From Todiramphus chloris collaris (Eukaryota > Chordata > Aves > Coraciiformes > Alcedinidae), in NCBI GenBank assembly GCA_025345505.1, contig JANVCC010000022.1, positions 33,021,602 to 33,085,601 on the forward strand: DNA of 64,000 bases, given 5' to 3'. A program made the translations under genes and the position numbers. Of the stretch, positions 23,001-36,424 are shown in pieces. Below the pieces are notes generated by a model that had not been told where the DNA came from, did no database searches, and worked only from the letters and a program-made list of their open reading frames with translations. Within the stretch, counting starts at the first letter, position 1. Every line of letters begins with the position of its first letter.

Positions 23001-26000
23001 GCTTTCTTGGTGGGTGGCAGCTTCACCATCTCCATGGTAGTTCTTCTTCCAGGGCGCTTCCCAACTGTGGACAACACTGTCACAAAAATTCTCCTTCCTG
23101 CTGACAGCTGCTTTCTCTCTGTTGGATAGCCCTGGTTTTCCCTAGATGGCCCCATCCTGACCTGGGGTAGGGTCTGGCTACAGAGACCCATGTGGGACTT
23201 GAGAGTTGGGGCACAACTTGCAAGAGGAGTGAGTTAGACCCAATGTGGGGCAGTGGGCTGTGCTCATATATCTGGACTGCTGGGTGTCCTGGGGAAAACT
23301 CTGTGAAAGGGTTTCTTAAGAAAAAAACCAGCTTCTGTTTAGTTTGGAGCTACCCTGCATCTCCATTGAAGGCATTGCAATGCACTGAATATTGGACACT
23401 TGAAATCAGGAGTCCGACTTGGTCTGAGCTCCCCTAGGTACTTGTAACTCATGTTTAACACCATGATTTTCATGAAACACTTCCTTGTATCCCCCCAGAA
23501 AGGCTAAAGAAATAAAGGCTATGATGCTCCTTTCCCTCTCACACAGTGCTGGCAGATGAACGTGGAAAGCCTGCCCCAGCCTCGTGCCTGAGCTTCAGGT
23601 TTCCTTGCTGCCCACGGGGACCATGAATGCCCTGACATCAAGCAGAGGCAGCCAGACAGTGTAAAACACATTCCCCTACCCAGCAGTGTCATTTTATTAG
23701 CCATTGTTTGTTTATGAGTAACACAGATGTGCTTCAGCATCAGACCAAGCTGTATCTCTGCTCTAGCTCTTACCTGGTTGTCTCTGCTGGAAGATGGTTT
23801 CATTAAGCAAAACATTACCAGCTTGAAAAAAAAGGAAAGCGAAAGGAACAAATGCAAAATTTGTCTGTATTAGGCATGCAGAGAAGCATAGGAAGTTAAG
23901 AAGATCACAGACAATTGAGTTTAATTGAAAAATATGATTAAATAAAATGGGACTTGAATATGAAGAGCTCATTTGAATTAAAGAAACAAGCTGATTGACT
24001 AAAGAAAGAAGTTAGAGGATGAAAATGATTTTATTTTGCATCTGGGTTCCAGCACTTTTTATAGTAGGGTGACTTAAAAAAACCCCCCAACAACCACCCC
24101 CCCCAAAGTGATTTTATGCTTCAAATTGTAATTTTTCTTGAGACAGTCCCAGGTAAATAGGGCTCTCACCAGATCTCATGGGCTTAGGGGAGATTTGAAC
24201 TATGTATAATAAAATGGGAGAGCTTGATCCAAGGCTTACAGCTTCCCAACATCACCTCAGGTTTGTTACAGAGGTCTGAGCTCCCCCCTTACAGGGAGAG
24301 GAGCAAAACCCAAACCCTGGGAGCAAACCAGAGCATCAGTGACAAGTGGGCCCTTGCCTCTGGAAGTACCGTGCCGGGGGGAATGTTTCCAGGTCAGTAA
24401 AAGCCCGGTGCAAACATCTCCAAGCAGGAGCCAGAGGGACAGGCAGCACTGGCAGCTCATGCACGGTGGTTGTGGCCGGGCTTTGCTGCTGCACCAGCTT
24501 TTGAAAGCAAAAAGGGTTTGCAGGAAAATGAATAGTCTGTATTCACAGCACAAACAGGAAAATTATATTCAGGCAACTGGCACAAATGGGAAAAATAGGA
24601 GCTAACTTTAAAGTGGTTTTTAGAGTTAGAGTCATCTTTATTCCAAGGGAGCTCTCCTGAAGGCAGTGAAACGGTTTAGTGCATCCCCTCCAGCTTCCTT
24701 AACTCCCTGTGGCTTCTGCACCCTCTGTTACAGCATATCCAGCCACCAGCCAGCCCCTCTCCACTGAACAGCCCTGTCAGCCGTGGTGCCACGGTCAAAG
24801 CCACATCCCCACACTTCCCACGGGTGGGCAGGATCTGGCCTTGGTGAGACAGGCCCAGCCAGGAGCTCACACAATGCACCAGCCAGCTATCGTACCAGGA
24901 GCAGCCAAGTGCACTGGGCACCGTGGCTGAGCAAGCTAAGGTCACTTCCAAGCCATCCTGTAGCATGTCTGGCCAGGGAGAAAGCCCGGGCATGAGCCAA
25001 GGGGGCTATCAAAGCCCTTGTGCTGGGGTTGGTGATCGGGAGGGGAGAGGCCCCAGAAGGGTGGTGAGTTTGTTGGGCCTTTTACAGGTAATAGTTTTGA
25101 CATTTCATCATCACTTGAAAATTTTGAAATAGGAATAAATTCAGCAGCTGTGCTTCTTCATACTGATTCTCACTGCCAGGCTAAGGGCCGACCTAAACGT
25201 GCTTTTAATGCATGTTTGGTATATATACATGTAGCTCGTGTGCGTGAGCTGATCACAGCGTATCTATATCTGTGTGCTTCATCCCCAGCTTCCCCTCATT
25301 CCCCCCCAGTCACTGCCTGGCTGGCATCTGCCCTGGCCCTCTCCCATCCCAAGAAACCTAGACAGGGATGTATTTCCTGCCATGCTCTGTGTGACAGCGT
25401 GAGCACAGTGGTGGCACCCCCTGCAAGCTGGTCTGGTAGCATCTCCTGGAGCGGGGCAATAACCTGCCCCACACCCCAGAGATTATCATCTGCCCCAATA
25501 TTGCGGGAGGATCTAATTTCTGAGAAAAATCCAGCTGTGATTTCATTAAAGAGGCTTTTGCTCCTTGTGCTCAATATTTAATTTAACATGAGTGTGTGTG
25601 TTGAGTTCAGGGTGTTGATTAACCATGACTCCGAGATAGAGGGAAATTACTAATATGGGAAAAGTGCAGTCAGTATTTCATGGCAAAGAGTAATTGAGCT
25701 AACAGTTGACATATGGAGTTGTGTGGGCAAACTAATTAAATTTTACATCTTCCCAAGCATTTGTGAGCTTTATAAGCATTTGATTTATATATTAATTAAA
25801 CCTCAGAGTGAAATAAAGAGAACATAACTATTTATACTGCAAATGTGTCCATCAAGAGGAAGGGCTTTAATGCATTTTCAAGAAGATACCAAAGTACCTC
25901 TGTGAGTCCCCAGCTTAGCTCAGTGGTGGCAGAGCAGACCAGGACCATGTTCCATGCGGTGAGGCCAGTCCTGCACTGACAGTAGGTTCTGAACACCCAG

Positions 26001-29000
26001 CTCTTGCCATGCTGCTGGACATCCCATTGTGCTAATGGAACCTATTCCTCCTTTTCACCATCAGGAATGAGCTCTGTACTGCCCAGTAGGTTGGTATCTC
26101 ACTGGTGGGCTACAGAACTGAAATTTCCTGCTGATCTGGGTGTTTTGCAAGTAGCTAGTAAGAAAAATAATATGTGATTTAAATATTTATCTGACCCATT
26201 AGCAAGGCACTAGAAGTGGTTATGGTGTGTCCTGGGATGACCTTGCTGAGGTCATCTCGTGTCTTACTCATGTGGTTTTGTCTCGGAAGGGAATGTGCAT
26301 TGTGTGTATCTGCAGCTGGACAGAAGGACACCCAGAGCATTTATGGTGGTCAGCATCATTTTCAGCCTGGTTGATGCTCTGTCAGAAGGGAGTTCCTGAA
26401 GTTATGGGATCAGTCCTGCTCCACAGGGTTTGCAGCCTGAGAGCTCGGGTGAGAGGACATTTCTCTGCAGCTGGGAGAAGATGGTATTTGGGTCTATTGA
26501 CAGTCAGATGTCCCAAAATTCCCAGCCCTGGGCATTCCTCTGGGCTGTCAGTGCACTCCCTACCTCTGACACATCTGTCTGGAGGTCAGCACACATCAAG
26601 TAGGTCTGTTTGGGTGAGCCAGGAGGCTGGTGCTGGGATGATGTCAGGGCAGCCCTGGGAGGTGCAGGGCTGGCTGGGAGTTTCTAGCTGTGTGAGGATG
26701 AGTTGGGAGCCTTTTTGGAGCAGGAGGACTGAGTTTTTTCCAGGGATGAGTGCTCGGGCTGCTCCTGCCCAGGGTGGTCTGTCTTCCTGCTCCAGTGAGC
26801 AGAAAACTCTACTGCTCTCCAGGGCTGCTCCTGCCAAGTCACCAAACTGCCCCTTATTGCCCTGTACATTTATTCCCCGTGGTTATGATGTCTGTAAAAC
26901 CCTCTGATTCCAAAAGAAGCTAAAGAAAAAGAGAAATGCTTCTATTCTGCTGTGCATCGCTGCCTCACAGCAGCACAGGCAATGGGGCCATGCCATAGCA
27001 CTCCCATCAGTTTCTATATCCTGGCTCCGGCATCCTGATGATGCTAAAAAAAAAAAAAAGAATCTATCTGTTATATCCTTATTATTGATGGGTTATTTTT
27101 ACTTCTTTGAAACGGAGAAAGAGGAGCTGTTTATGTCAGCAGTGACAGAGGATTCAGAAGACATTAAATTTTGCTAGGAATGTGGAATTACAACTAAAAC
27201 ATGGGTATTAAAAGTCCCTTAAATTCTGTAAACTATTCATAACAGGTACACAGCTGATATTCAGATCTATCAATTCTACGGAATAGATGGTAGCTATATT
27301 TTAAGAAGCATTCTATGTGCCACCTCACCATCTCACCTACCCTCTGGGGACTCCATCAGTCTTGTGGTGGCCAAAGATTCCTGTTCGTGGTGTCAGTGAT
27401 TAATATCTTGACCCACAGGAGACGAAGGATTACAAAAGCTTAGTGTTTGTGTGCACTGTAAGTTAGAGGTTGCAGGGGCTGGAGCTACCAGGACCAGGAC
27501 AGAATTAAACTGGAAGGGAGAAGAGGGGCTGGTGCTCAGCATCAACTGCTTTTAAAATTTGGTGCTTTGCAGAGCATCCTTCCCAGACACCATGAGGGAG
27601 GTGTGATGCATATGGCACATATGTTCCATGTCATATGGCACAGGGGGAATCACGGTGCCTCGTGCAATATTGCATGTTATACTGGTCCCTCAGCTCATCA
27701 GAGATGCAACTGATCTCTCAAACCCTGAAAAAAATGCAATCCACTGCCACATATTTCTTGTGGAGTCTTCCCGAACTCTGATGAAGGATTCACTGTGTAA
27801 CAAGCAAACAATTACTGAAGCCTGTGCCTATCCAGCTGGATGTGACTGAAAAGTATTCATTGTTCAGGGACAACCTTATGGGAAATCAAATCTACCTGGG
27901 AGTTTGCTGCCTGGGCTCTGAAACTTAGCTTTTGCTGCATGTACATGTTCATGTTTGGAGGACACCAGGGGCTAATCCACCACCAGTGATTAAGCATCCA
28001 TAACTAAATGGTTGACAGCATCTGTTGCAGGACTGAGAGTATTGACAATCCCTGGAAAACCTTTGAACAAGCACACTGTGAGTAAGGATAACATCACCCA
28101 CGGTCAAACAGACCAGCATCAATTTACCGTGTGGGATCTGAAGAACATTCAGCAACAAACACAGCTCCCCAGCTCCCCCCCCCGCCAGTTTTAGCCTGAC
28201 TATTAATGCACCCAGGAACAGCCCACATCTCTCTCTACATGGTATTACATTTCATTGGCATTTTTGTTATAACGATAGAGTACAGTGTGCCATCAATCTG
28301 TGCATTCCTCATCTACAAATCAAGGGAGCTAATACAATGTGTGGCATCTTACATTTGGTGGGCTCTGGCTGTTTTGCTAGAGGTGCCAATATGTTAAACC
28401 TAGGAGTACAACCAGCACAATGAATTCTAATTTCATGTAACAATGGGACCTGCAGATCTCTCTGTACAATATTAAAATGGTGTATTAGAATAGGGTGCTT
28501 TAGAAACCACCGCACGCTGTGTGGTGGAGGGGCAGGATTGGCAGATCACCTTGAAGCAGATCTAATTTGATGCTGCTAGAGTATCAGAAATCATCCTAAA
28601 TGATCCAATAGTCGATGGGGGCTTTTGTGTAATGTCACGGGTGGAATCAATAATGAACCTGGGGGACTAGATAGATGAAGCAGTGTAAAATCTAAACAGC
28701 TTCTGTCCTCTGCTGATACTGATTTTATACAGGCATATGCAAGGCTGCTCTTGGACGTCCTCAGTAAGCACTGTTTGTCCTGACAGAGCAGGTACCCAGG
28801 CTGGTGCTGCAGCCCGTCCCAGGGCTGGGGCTCTGCAGCAGGTGGGGATGCACATCCTGGGGCAGCTCCAGTCCTCAGCATCCCTCAGCCTCTGGTGACA
28901 TTCCTTGCCTTTCCATGCATAGTCCCTCTGCCACTAGCTGGTTTCAGAGAAATGGGGACTGGAAGAGATCTGTTGCTCCAAAATAACACTTAAATAGGAA

Positions 29001-32000
29001 GTGAAATGTTGAAGCTTCCTACAGAGTAATTTTGCCCATAGCAGCAGAAATCATAAGGGTCAAAAGACTCATGTGACAAAGCCACTGATCAGCTCCAGGT
29101 AGCGCAGCCATGGCCTTGGGCAACCTTCTGGTTTCTGTTTCCTCTGTGTTTTTTGCAAACTGGCCTGTCAGACCTCACTTACCAAGAAGACCCATGTGAA
29201 ATTTTAAGGATGCCATTAGCTGTCCCCTGTTCTTCCTCCGCCCTAATGAAAAATCTGTCACTGCACTCTATCAGTGTGCCTTTCCGCCTGCATTGACTGT
29301 GAGCCCCAAATTGCTATTGATAGGCTGGATAGCCACAACAATCTGGTCCTGGCATATTTGACAGATAACACTCGAAATACAAATGTCAAAATGCATTTAA
29401 GTTTTTTCCCTTTTCTAACTTGCCCTGAAGAAAATGCAAACACTTCTTGACAGAATCAGTTCAGGAGCCTCCTCTAAGCCAGGCCTTGAGCATTAGGAGA
29501 ATCTGCCTCTTAAAGCCATATAGATCTATTGCTGCTGTATAAAAAAATACTCTGTACCCTGAGGCAGAATTACTTAAGAAAATCCTGACATGATTAGACA
29601 CCACTCTCTTCTGAGGAAAAAGTAACTATACTGTTAAAGGATAACTGAGGTACTGCATAAACTGGCAGTATTTAAATGACTTGATATTGCAGTTCTGAAA
29701 TGTCAGTTTGGCAAGAGGGCACAAGGGAGGGCTTGAATATCTTTTTGGGTACTACTGTGCATCTATGCTGTATCCCGAATACCTTCTGCTGGAAACACTC
29801 TCAGGTGCTGCAATTTCCCTTGACCTGCTGACATGGGGTCTATTTAGTCTCTGGGCTGGTAAAGTTCATAAACATGGGCTTGAACAAGTCATAAGAATTA
29901 ACGGATAAATTTGTAACAACATGTGGTTTAGCATGCAAGAAGTGTTTTTGCCTTTAATCGGTATAATGATGTCAATTAAACAACTATCTTACTTGCACTG
30001 CCTACATGTCTGGCCCCACCATTCTCTTTGATGATACACAAATTAAACAGAAAGCCAGGTCAGAAGTGTATAGGGTGAGTGTGAATGGAATAGGTTACAC
30101 ACACTTGTCTGCACTAGTCAGTAATAAATAATTACACATATTTGATTTTATTAAGTCAATAGGTTTAAGCATAGCCTTAAACAGTGAGCCCCATTAGGAC
30201 CTTAATTAAGAGAGTTACTGAATTGTAGGGCCTGCTGGCAGTGGTAAGCTGAGAATTTTATATGTAAATATCATCAGGCTTAAGCTTAAATTAGAATATT
30301 TTTGAAGTCAAGATAGTGTGTTAAATAATACTCCATGCATGTATATAATTATACATCAGTAGCGTAGAATCTTTCAGACTTCAGCCCTTAACCATACCAG
30401 GCAGAAAGGCTAAGCCTACAGCAAATGGATAACCCCAGCCCTTGCTGGCTTGCGTAGGTTTTGGGGTGCAGTATGAGTATTTTGTGTTAGATCAGATCTC
30501 AGATCCAACTAGATTTGATAGTTCTGGGAGTATGTGTGATTAACCAGCCCAGCCACAATATGTCACCAGCACTCCACACAAGCAGCTCCGCTGCTGCCAG
30601 AGAATGGGGCCTCTCTGCCAGCACACAGGGAAAGCTTCACAATCCACGGCCAGGAGAGGGAAAGAGAGGATCAAAGGACACAGAAAAGACTTGATGAGAA
30701 CATGGGAGGAAACAGATTCCTGAAAAATGATCACAGAATGGGTGAGGTTAGCTGCAGGTCAGGTGGGAGCTGCCCCGCTTGCTCATGGAGCTGCACGGAC
30801 ACTAGGAGAGGACCATCCTGGTCCCAAGGGTGCCCTGGCACCCCAGCATTGGGCTGTACAGGCTGATACTTAAAAGCACTATTTTATTTTTCTTTGCTTT
30901 CCATTTTAAAGGATTGTTTCTCCTCCTGATTGATCATATTAAGCCTTGCCTGCTCAAAACTGGAACCACTCAGTACAGTGATGAATTCTCCTTCCCAGCA
31001 CTAGATCAGGCAGTGGGGATGATGGTCAATGCCATGTGCCACCTGTATTGAAGAGCAGATGCTGCACTCCTCTCCCCTCCCTTGGATGAAGGAAGGGTTG
31101 TAGAAAGCCATGCTCAGCATCAACATAAATACCAACATGTGGGTATTTACCAACAGAAATACTTTATCATAAATAAAACGTATGGAAATCGTGGAGCCTC
31201 AGCAGCCACATGCAAGTGTAAAGAAAACATATCCCAGTGCAAAGAGCAGAGACACCTGGTAGATCACCTTTGCGTGAGGCTAATAGTAAATCTTGGCAGT
31301 TTGCTCATGAGGAAATGCACATTAGGAAATGTGGGCAGACCATTAACCTTTGCTGGATCCCCATGGCTGGGTGATGGGGAGAGATGTTCCCACATAGCAC
31401 AGCAGTGATGTGGGTGCTCCAAGTTATCCTCCTCCCCCTGGCTCTGCAGAGACACTGGTTCCATGTCATCCTTGGAAGGAAGGAAGTCAAGTCCTTAGTG
31501 TCCAGGTGGATGCCCTGGCTTTGCAGTTTCTGAACTATTTTTAGATATGTGCACTCATCCTGATATCGAGCCCTCCAGGCTGCCTGTGCTGTGCTGGGCT
31601 TGGTTGGTGTGAGCATGCCGGTGGGTCTGACATGAGCTTGGGAGGCTTCGTACTGCCAGCATAAGGACAGCAGCCCAGGAACAAAGCTGACTTCTGCTTT
31701 ACTCTGTCAGAGAGGTAAAACCAGAGCTTTATGTAATAGTGTGTGCAGCAGGCATGGGCCAATTAGCTTGGAAAAGGATTACTGGCATGACACGGGATGT
31801 AGCTGTGACAAGTTCCACCTCTGATGGCCACTGCATGAGATAGTGCTGATGATAATACGCAAAGAATCCCAAATTGTCGGTGAATTAATAAAATCAGGAG
31901 GAGGATCTCTGTAACAGTGATTGAAACACGTAATTCAGCATTGATTTAAGGCAAACATCTCTAAAGGGAAACGGAGAGAAGGAGAGGAGGATGTGGGGCC

Positions 32001-32706
32001 AAGGTCCCCGCAGTGTCTCTGCCATGGGCTCTGGGGACATGGGATGGGAACCATGATGGCACGGCTGCCCGGAGAGCTTTATAAGGAGACCCCAGAGGAT
32101 ATTGCTGTGCTAACACAGCATGAGCTGGATCGCACAAAGAACTGGCAGTGACAAATCTGAAGTGCATTGTTTCTCTTTTTGTATCTTTGTTGAGGACGGG
32201 TTGTGCAGCTCAGCTCCCGCTGCAGAGCTGTCGCTCAAAGGGAGTCTCGTGCAGCTCTGCACATGGGCTGAGTGACGTGCCACCAGTGCTGCTGCCAGCC
32301 TTTGGACACGTCACAGACTCCTGAGCAGAAGTACGGAGGTTTTGCTGTCTTAAAACAACATTCAGGTACAGGATGAGTTCTCCAGTGCTGGCTCGACAAG
32401 AAGATTTTGTCTTGTTGTCTTTCTGTGGTACTTTGCCACCACGGCTGGTGAATTGTGTTTATCTGTGCCCAGCCCCTTCCTGTCTGGAGCAGCCTTTTGT
32501 GTGCCTGCACCCCTCAGTCACCTCACTGGCAATAAATGTGCCAGGAGGCCAAAATAAGGTGGAGTTGAACCATAACATCTCCTTTCTTCCTCAAGGTCCT
32601 CCTGTGGGCTGAGTCACAGTTCCGTCTCTTGTGTCTTCCTGGCCATGTGGCTGAGCATCATCTCTCAAAACCGAAGTGGCCAGTGAAGTTTCTTGCCATT
32701 GCAGCA

Positions 32707-32785
32707 GCATTTTTGTTTTGTTTTGTTTGGTGGGTTTTTTTTTTTTTGTTTGCTTGTTTGGTTTTGGTTTTTTTGTGGGGTTTGT
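32707..32785. repeat. T/G-rich simple repeat (TTTTG-like)
   Basis: Tandem TTTTG units grade into runs of T broken by G and GG. Low complexity only. Confidence 0.85.
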
Positions 32786-35700
32786 AATGATTTTGTTTCA
32801 ACCTCCTATTTTTTTAATTGTTGCAAGAGATTCACAAAGAGAGTGGCTATCTAAACGATCAGGCACTTAAACCTTCAGATCTTTATTTAAAAATACTGCC
32901 TTGGAAATAAATGCTTTCAAATTTTGGAGGTCTTTTTAATTTTTCCAATTTCTCCATCATTAGTTAGCATGATTGATGAAAGCTATTTCTCACTGTGATG
33001 CTGAGGGACCTAAACCAAGATTTGTCAAGCACATGTATCACCCTGCCTGGAGAACCATTAACTGGAGTTGGATCTTTGCCCTGAGGACAAAGGCAATCCC
33101 AAACCCACAAGCAATACACATGGAAGAACCAAACACTGAGGTGTTGGTCAAGATGGACTTGACATGAGGATCTTATCCCACATCCTTGAAAAAGCTGAGC
33201 ATCATTTTTACACCATGTAGTACATAACCTCTCTCCAGGTCAATGAGAAAAGCCTACCACATCCTTTCAGCACTTTTGTTCTACATATTTTGCTGTTAGT
33301 GGGGACAGGAATAGAGGAGGGATTTGTGGCAGCACTGCAGGGCTCAGCAATGGTGCTTATGCATCAAGTAGCCCCCTCCATCCCCGTGAGAGGCTATACT
33401 ACTGCACCAGCTGCAATGTGCAGTTAAGACTGATCAGTAAAGCAGACGAATCGTGCATTACATATTCCACTCTCTTCTGTTCCATTTTTATAAAATGCAG
33501 CTTTTGCAGAAGTCCTGACTGGGAGTTGGTAAGAGCCATCCTGCTCATCCATCTGTTTAAAGGTCTTTGTAGTGGAATGCTGGCGGTGTTGGCAAACTCA
33601 CAGGATGGAAATCCTCTGGGCACCTCCCCTAAAAATGACACTTTCAAAGGCAGATCTACATACGTGCTGCATCAGACACTGTTTAGAGAGCACGCCTAAG
33701 ATTCTGGTTAAAAGAACCACTATTTTACTATTTTCCCTCTATTTATTCTGGGTTGATGTGCGTTATAGAAGAGGCAGAGCTGTCCCAGTTGCACAGTTTG
33801 ATAAGATGATGGCAAAGGGAAAACAGATGAGTTCAGAGAGATGGGAGACGTTGAAATGGTTTTGTAGCACAAGGAAGATTTGCAGGGCATCATTCAAAAT
33901 AATTGTGAAAAGTATAACTGAAATGATGGAAGCAGAATAAATGTGAAGATCTTTTTTTTGTGACAAAACATTACTTTCAGCTAACACTGATTTGATTTGA
34001 AAGGGAGTTTCAGTAGAGTGAAGAATAAATGAAATATGAACATTGTTTTCAGCTTTCTCTGTGATACAGAATGATGTAGAAATTAGTCCTTATTCTTTTG
34101 TAAGTAATACAGACTGTCGTATCTACAGTTAAGATTTCTAAACATTTTTTTTCATGGTTTTAATTTCATTATAATCTTATCAAACATCAGCTCTTTGCAT
34201 GGAAATTTTTTAGCTTGTGGCTGGTGCACACACATGGTCATATTATATTTGCTTCTATGTAACAATGCAAATTTTCAGCTTACAGAATGTAGTTATTCTT
34301 GGGAATAAATTTAGTGAAAAGCAAATAATTTATCTATATTATGGTTGTTCTGCCTAGAAAAAACTCCGTGCTTTGCAGTGGAAGATCCAGGTTTGGTGAC
34401 AGAGATGCTCTCCAGGCTGTATTTATTTTACAACTCCAGCATGGGGGAAGTGATAATCCTAAAAAGTCTCAGTTCACGTGTGCACATCAGAGAGACAGGA
34501 GAGTCCAGCAGCTCCTGTCCCATGGGATTCCATCAATGTCCAGTACAGCCCCTGTGCATTGTGTGCACCACTCTGGAGGGTAATGGGAGAGACCTTTACT
34601 GACCAAGCTTTCTCACTCCCTGCTTATCTGGCTGGGATGCTGAGCACAGCCTGGAGGCTGTCTCCAAGTGCTCTCTGTGCTCCCAGGGTGGATGCTGGAG
34701 AGAGTTGGGGGCTAGATTTTGTGTAGGAGACAGATCTCGGTGGGTTTGGACACAGTGGGGAGAGGTATGGATCCTGAAGAGCAGGGTTAGGAATTGCAAT
34801 ATGACAGAACCAAAACGGAGGTGGAGCAGAGGATGGAGAAGGGAGGACAGGAGTGAGACACGGCTCAGGTGGGGAAAATGGCACGAGATGGAGAAAACAA
34901 GAAAGAAAGCACAAGTGGTTCTGTTGAGGGTGGAGGAGATGGTCCAAAAACCTGGTAGAGAACCCTCCTCCAAAGCCTGGATCTGACCCTAATTGACCTT
35001 GGCTGGAGAGAGCAGGTGAACCTGATGAGAAAACCTGAGTCCATGCCTTCCTTGAGGGCTGGTTCTCCATCAGGATGCACTGCCTTCTGCTCATCATCAC
35101 CCAGAGTGGCAAAATCTGGGCTCTGCAGCCCAAATTTCCCCTCCTGCTGCTTGCTTCCACCCTGGACTCTCTTCTGCCCCATGGTGTGAGGATAGTTCCT
35201 CATCAGGGAGCTTTAAAAAACATTTGCTTTTAAAAACTGGAGGGAAAGACACACTGTTTCACTTCAAACTCATTTCCAGGGGCAACATTTCCAAAGGCCA
35301 GGCCAGAGACTCTCTGACCAAGACAATTTTATTTCCTCCTGCGTTCACTTTATGTGCTGGGCTTCACGGATGCTGACTTAGCAGTTTTACAAGAGACCAG
35401 TCTCCATCAGTGCAATTTTGCCTGGTTTTGGGATGTGGCCTGGGAAGCCAGAGGCACTGGGGAGCCAGCCCTTGTTGTACTTTGCCAGCTGCATGGCAGT
35501 GACTTTGGGGAGAAGGTGAAGCAGGTGAGTGGGGTGCTGCTGTCGGAAGCCACCAGAGCAAGATTTGCTGTAGCTCATCTATTGTAACCTCCAGTTAATA
35601 ACCCCAGCTGACCTCAGAGGGGTATTTTAAGCTTGTGTTTGTTAGTGGCTGTAAGAAATTAAGATGAGGAGACTTTCCTCACTCTGATTTTCATGACACT

Positions 35701-36376
35701 TGTAGAAACATAAAGTTTTGAAGGACATTGTCACAGTTTGGTTGAAACTGTGGGTATGGGGCAAGCACTGATGGAGAGGAGGCATGGTTACTGAAGTGTC
35801 ATCTTTTCTTAACTAAAGATCCTCCTTGCCACCAAGCAGTAAGCACTAGCCTGTCCTGGGGCCCCAGGGAAAACCTGTTGTCCTCAGCAAGTCCCACATC
35901 TTACTGCTTGTGCACAGGCAAAGATCCAAGTGTGTTACGTTGATATATATATTATTCAAAACATACAATGAGGGTAAGCAGGTTACAAAGCATTTTTTTT
36001 TTAAAGTGTTTTTTGTTAGTGATATTTTTGTCTTCACATTTTTTCTCATTATTAGCATCATTTTGGGGTTAGCTGATAGTACCCATTCAACAGTCATGTA
36101 GGTGATTTTGGATTGGGTCCAGTGACTTCAAATAATTTTACTCCTGATGTAAGCAACAGCAGAACATATCTGTGAAAGCCTGTAAGTAGCAAGAGCTAGG
36201 TTTTAACTAAATCTATGGCATTTTTTCTGGCATTCACCTTGCATAAATGAAGACATTTCCATGAATAAAGAGAAAACTTGATGAACGTCAGAAAGGTTAG
36301 ACTGTTTCCAGTGGTCTATTGCATAAATCCTCCCAAGTATTTCCATACTTTGTGTGGAGGTAATTTTTTTTATAGT

Positions 36377-36424
36377 ATAAATTACATTCACTCATGCCAT
36401 ATAAATTACATTCACTCATGCCAT
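36377..36424. repeat. Exact 24-bp tandem duplication
   Basis: The 24-bp unit beginning ATAAATTACATTCACTCATG occurs twice in a row, at 36377-36400 and 36401-36424, with no mismatch. The identity suggests a recent slippage or duplication event. Confidence 0.95.
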
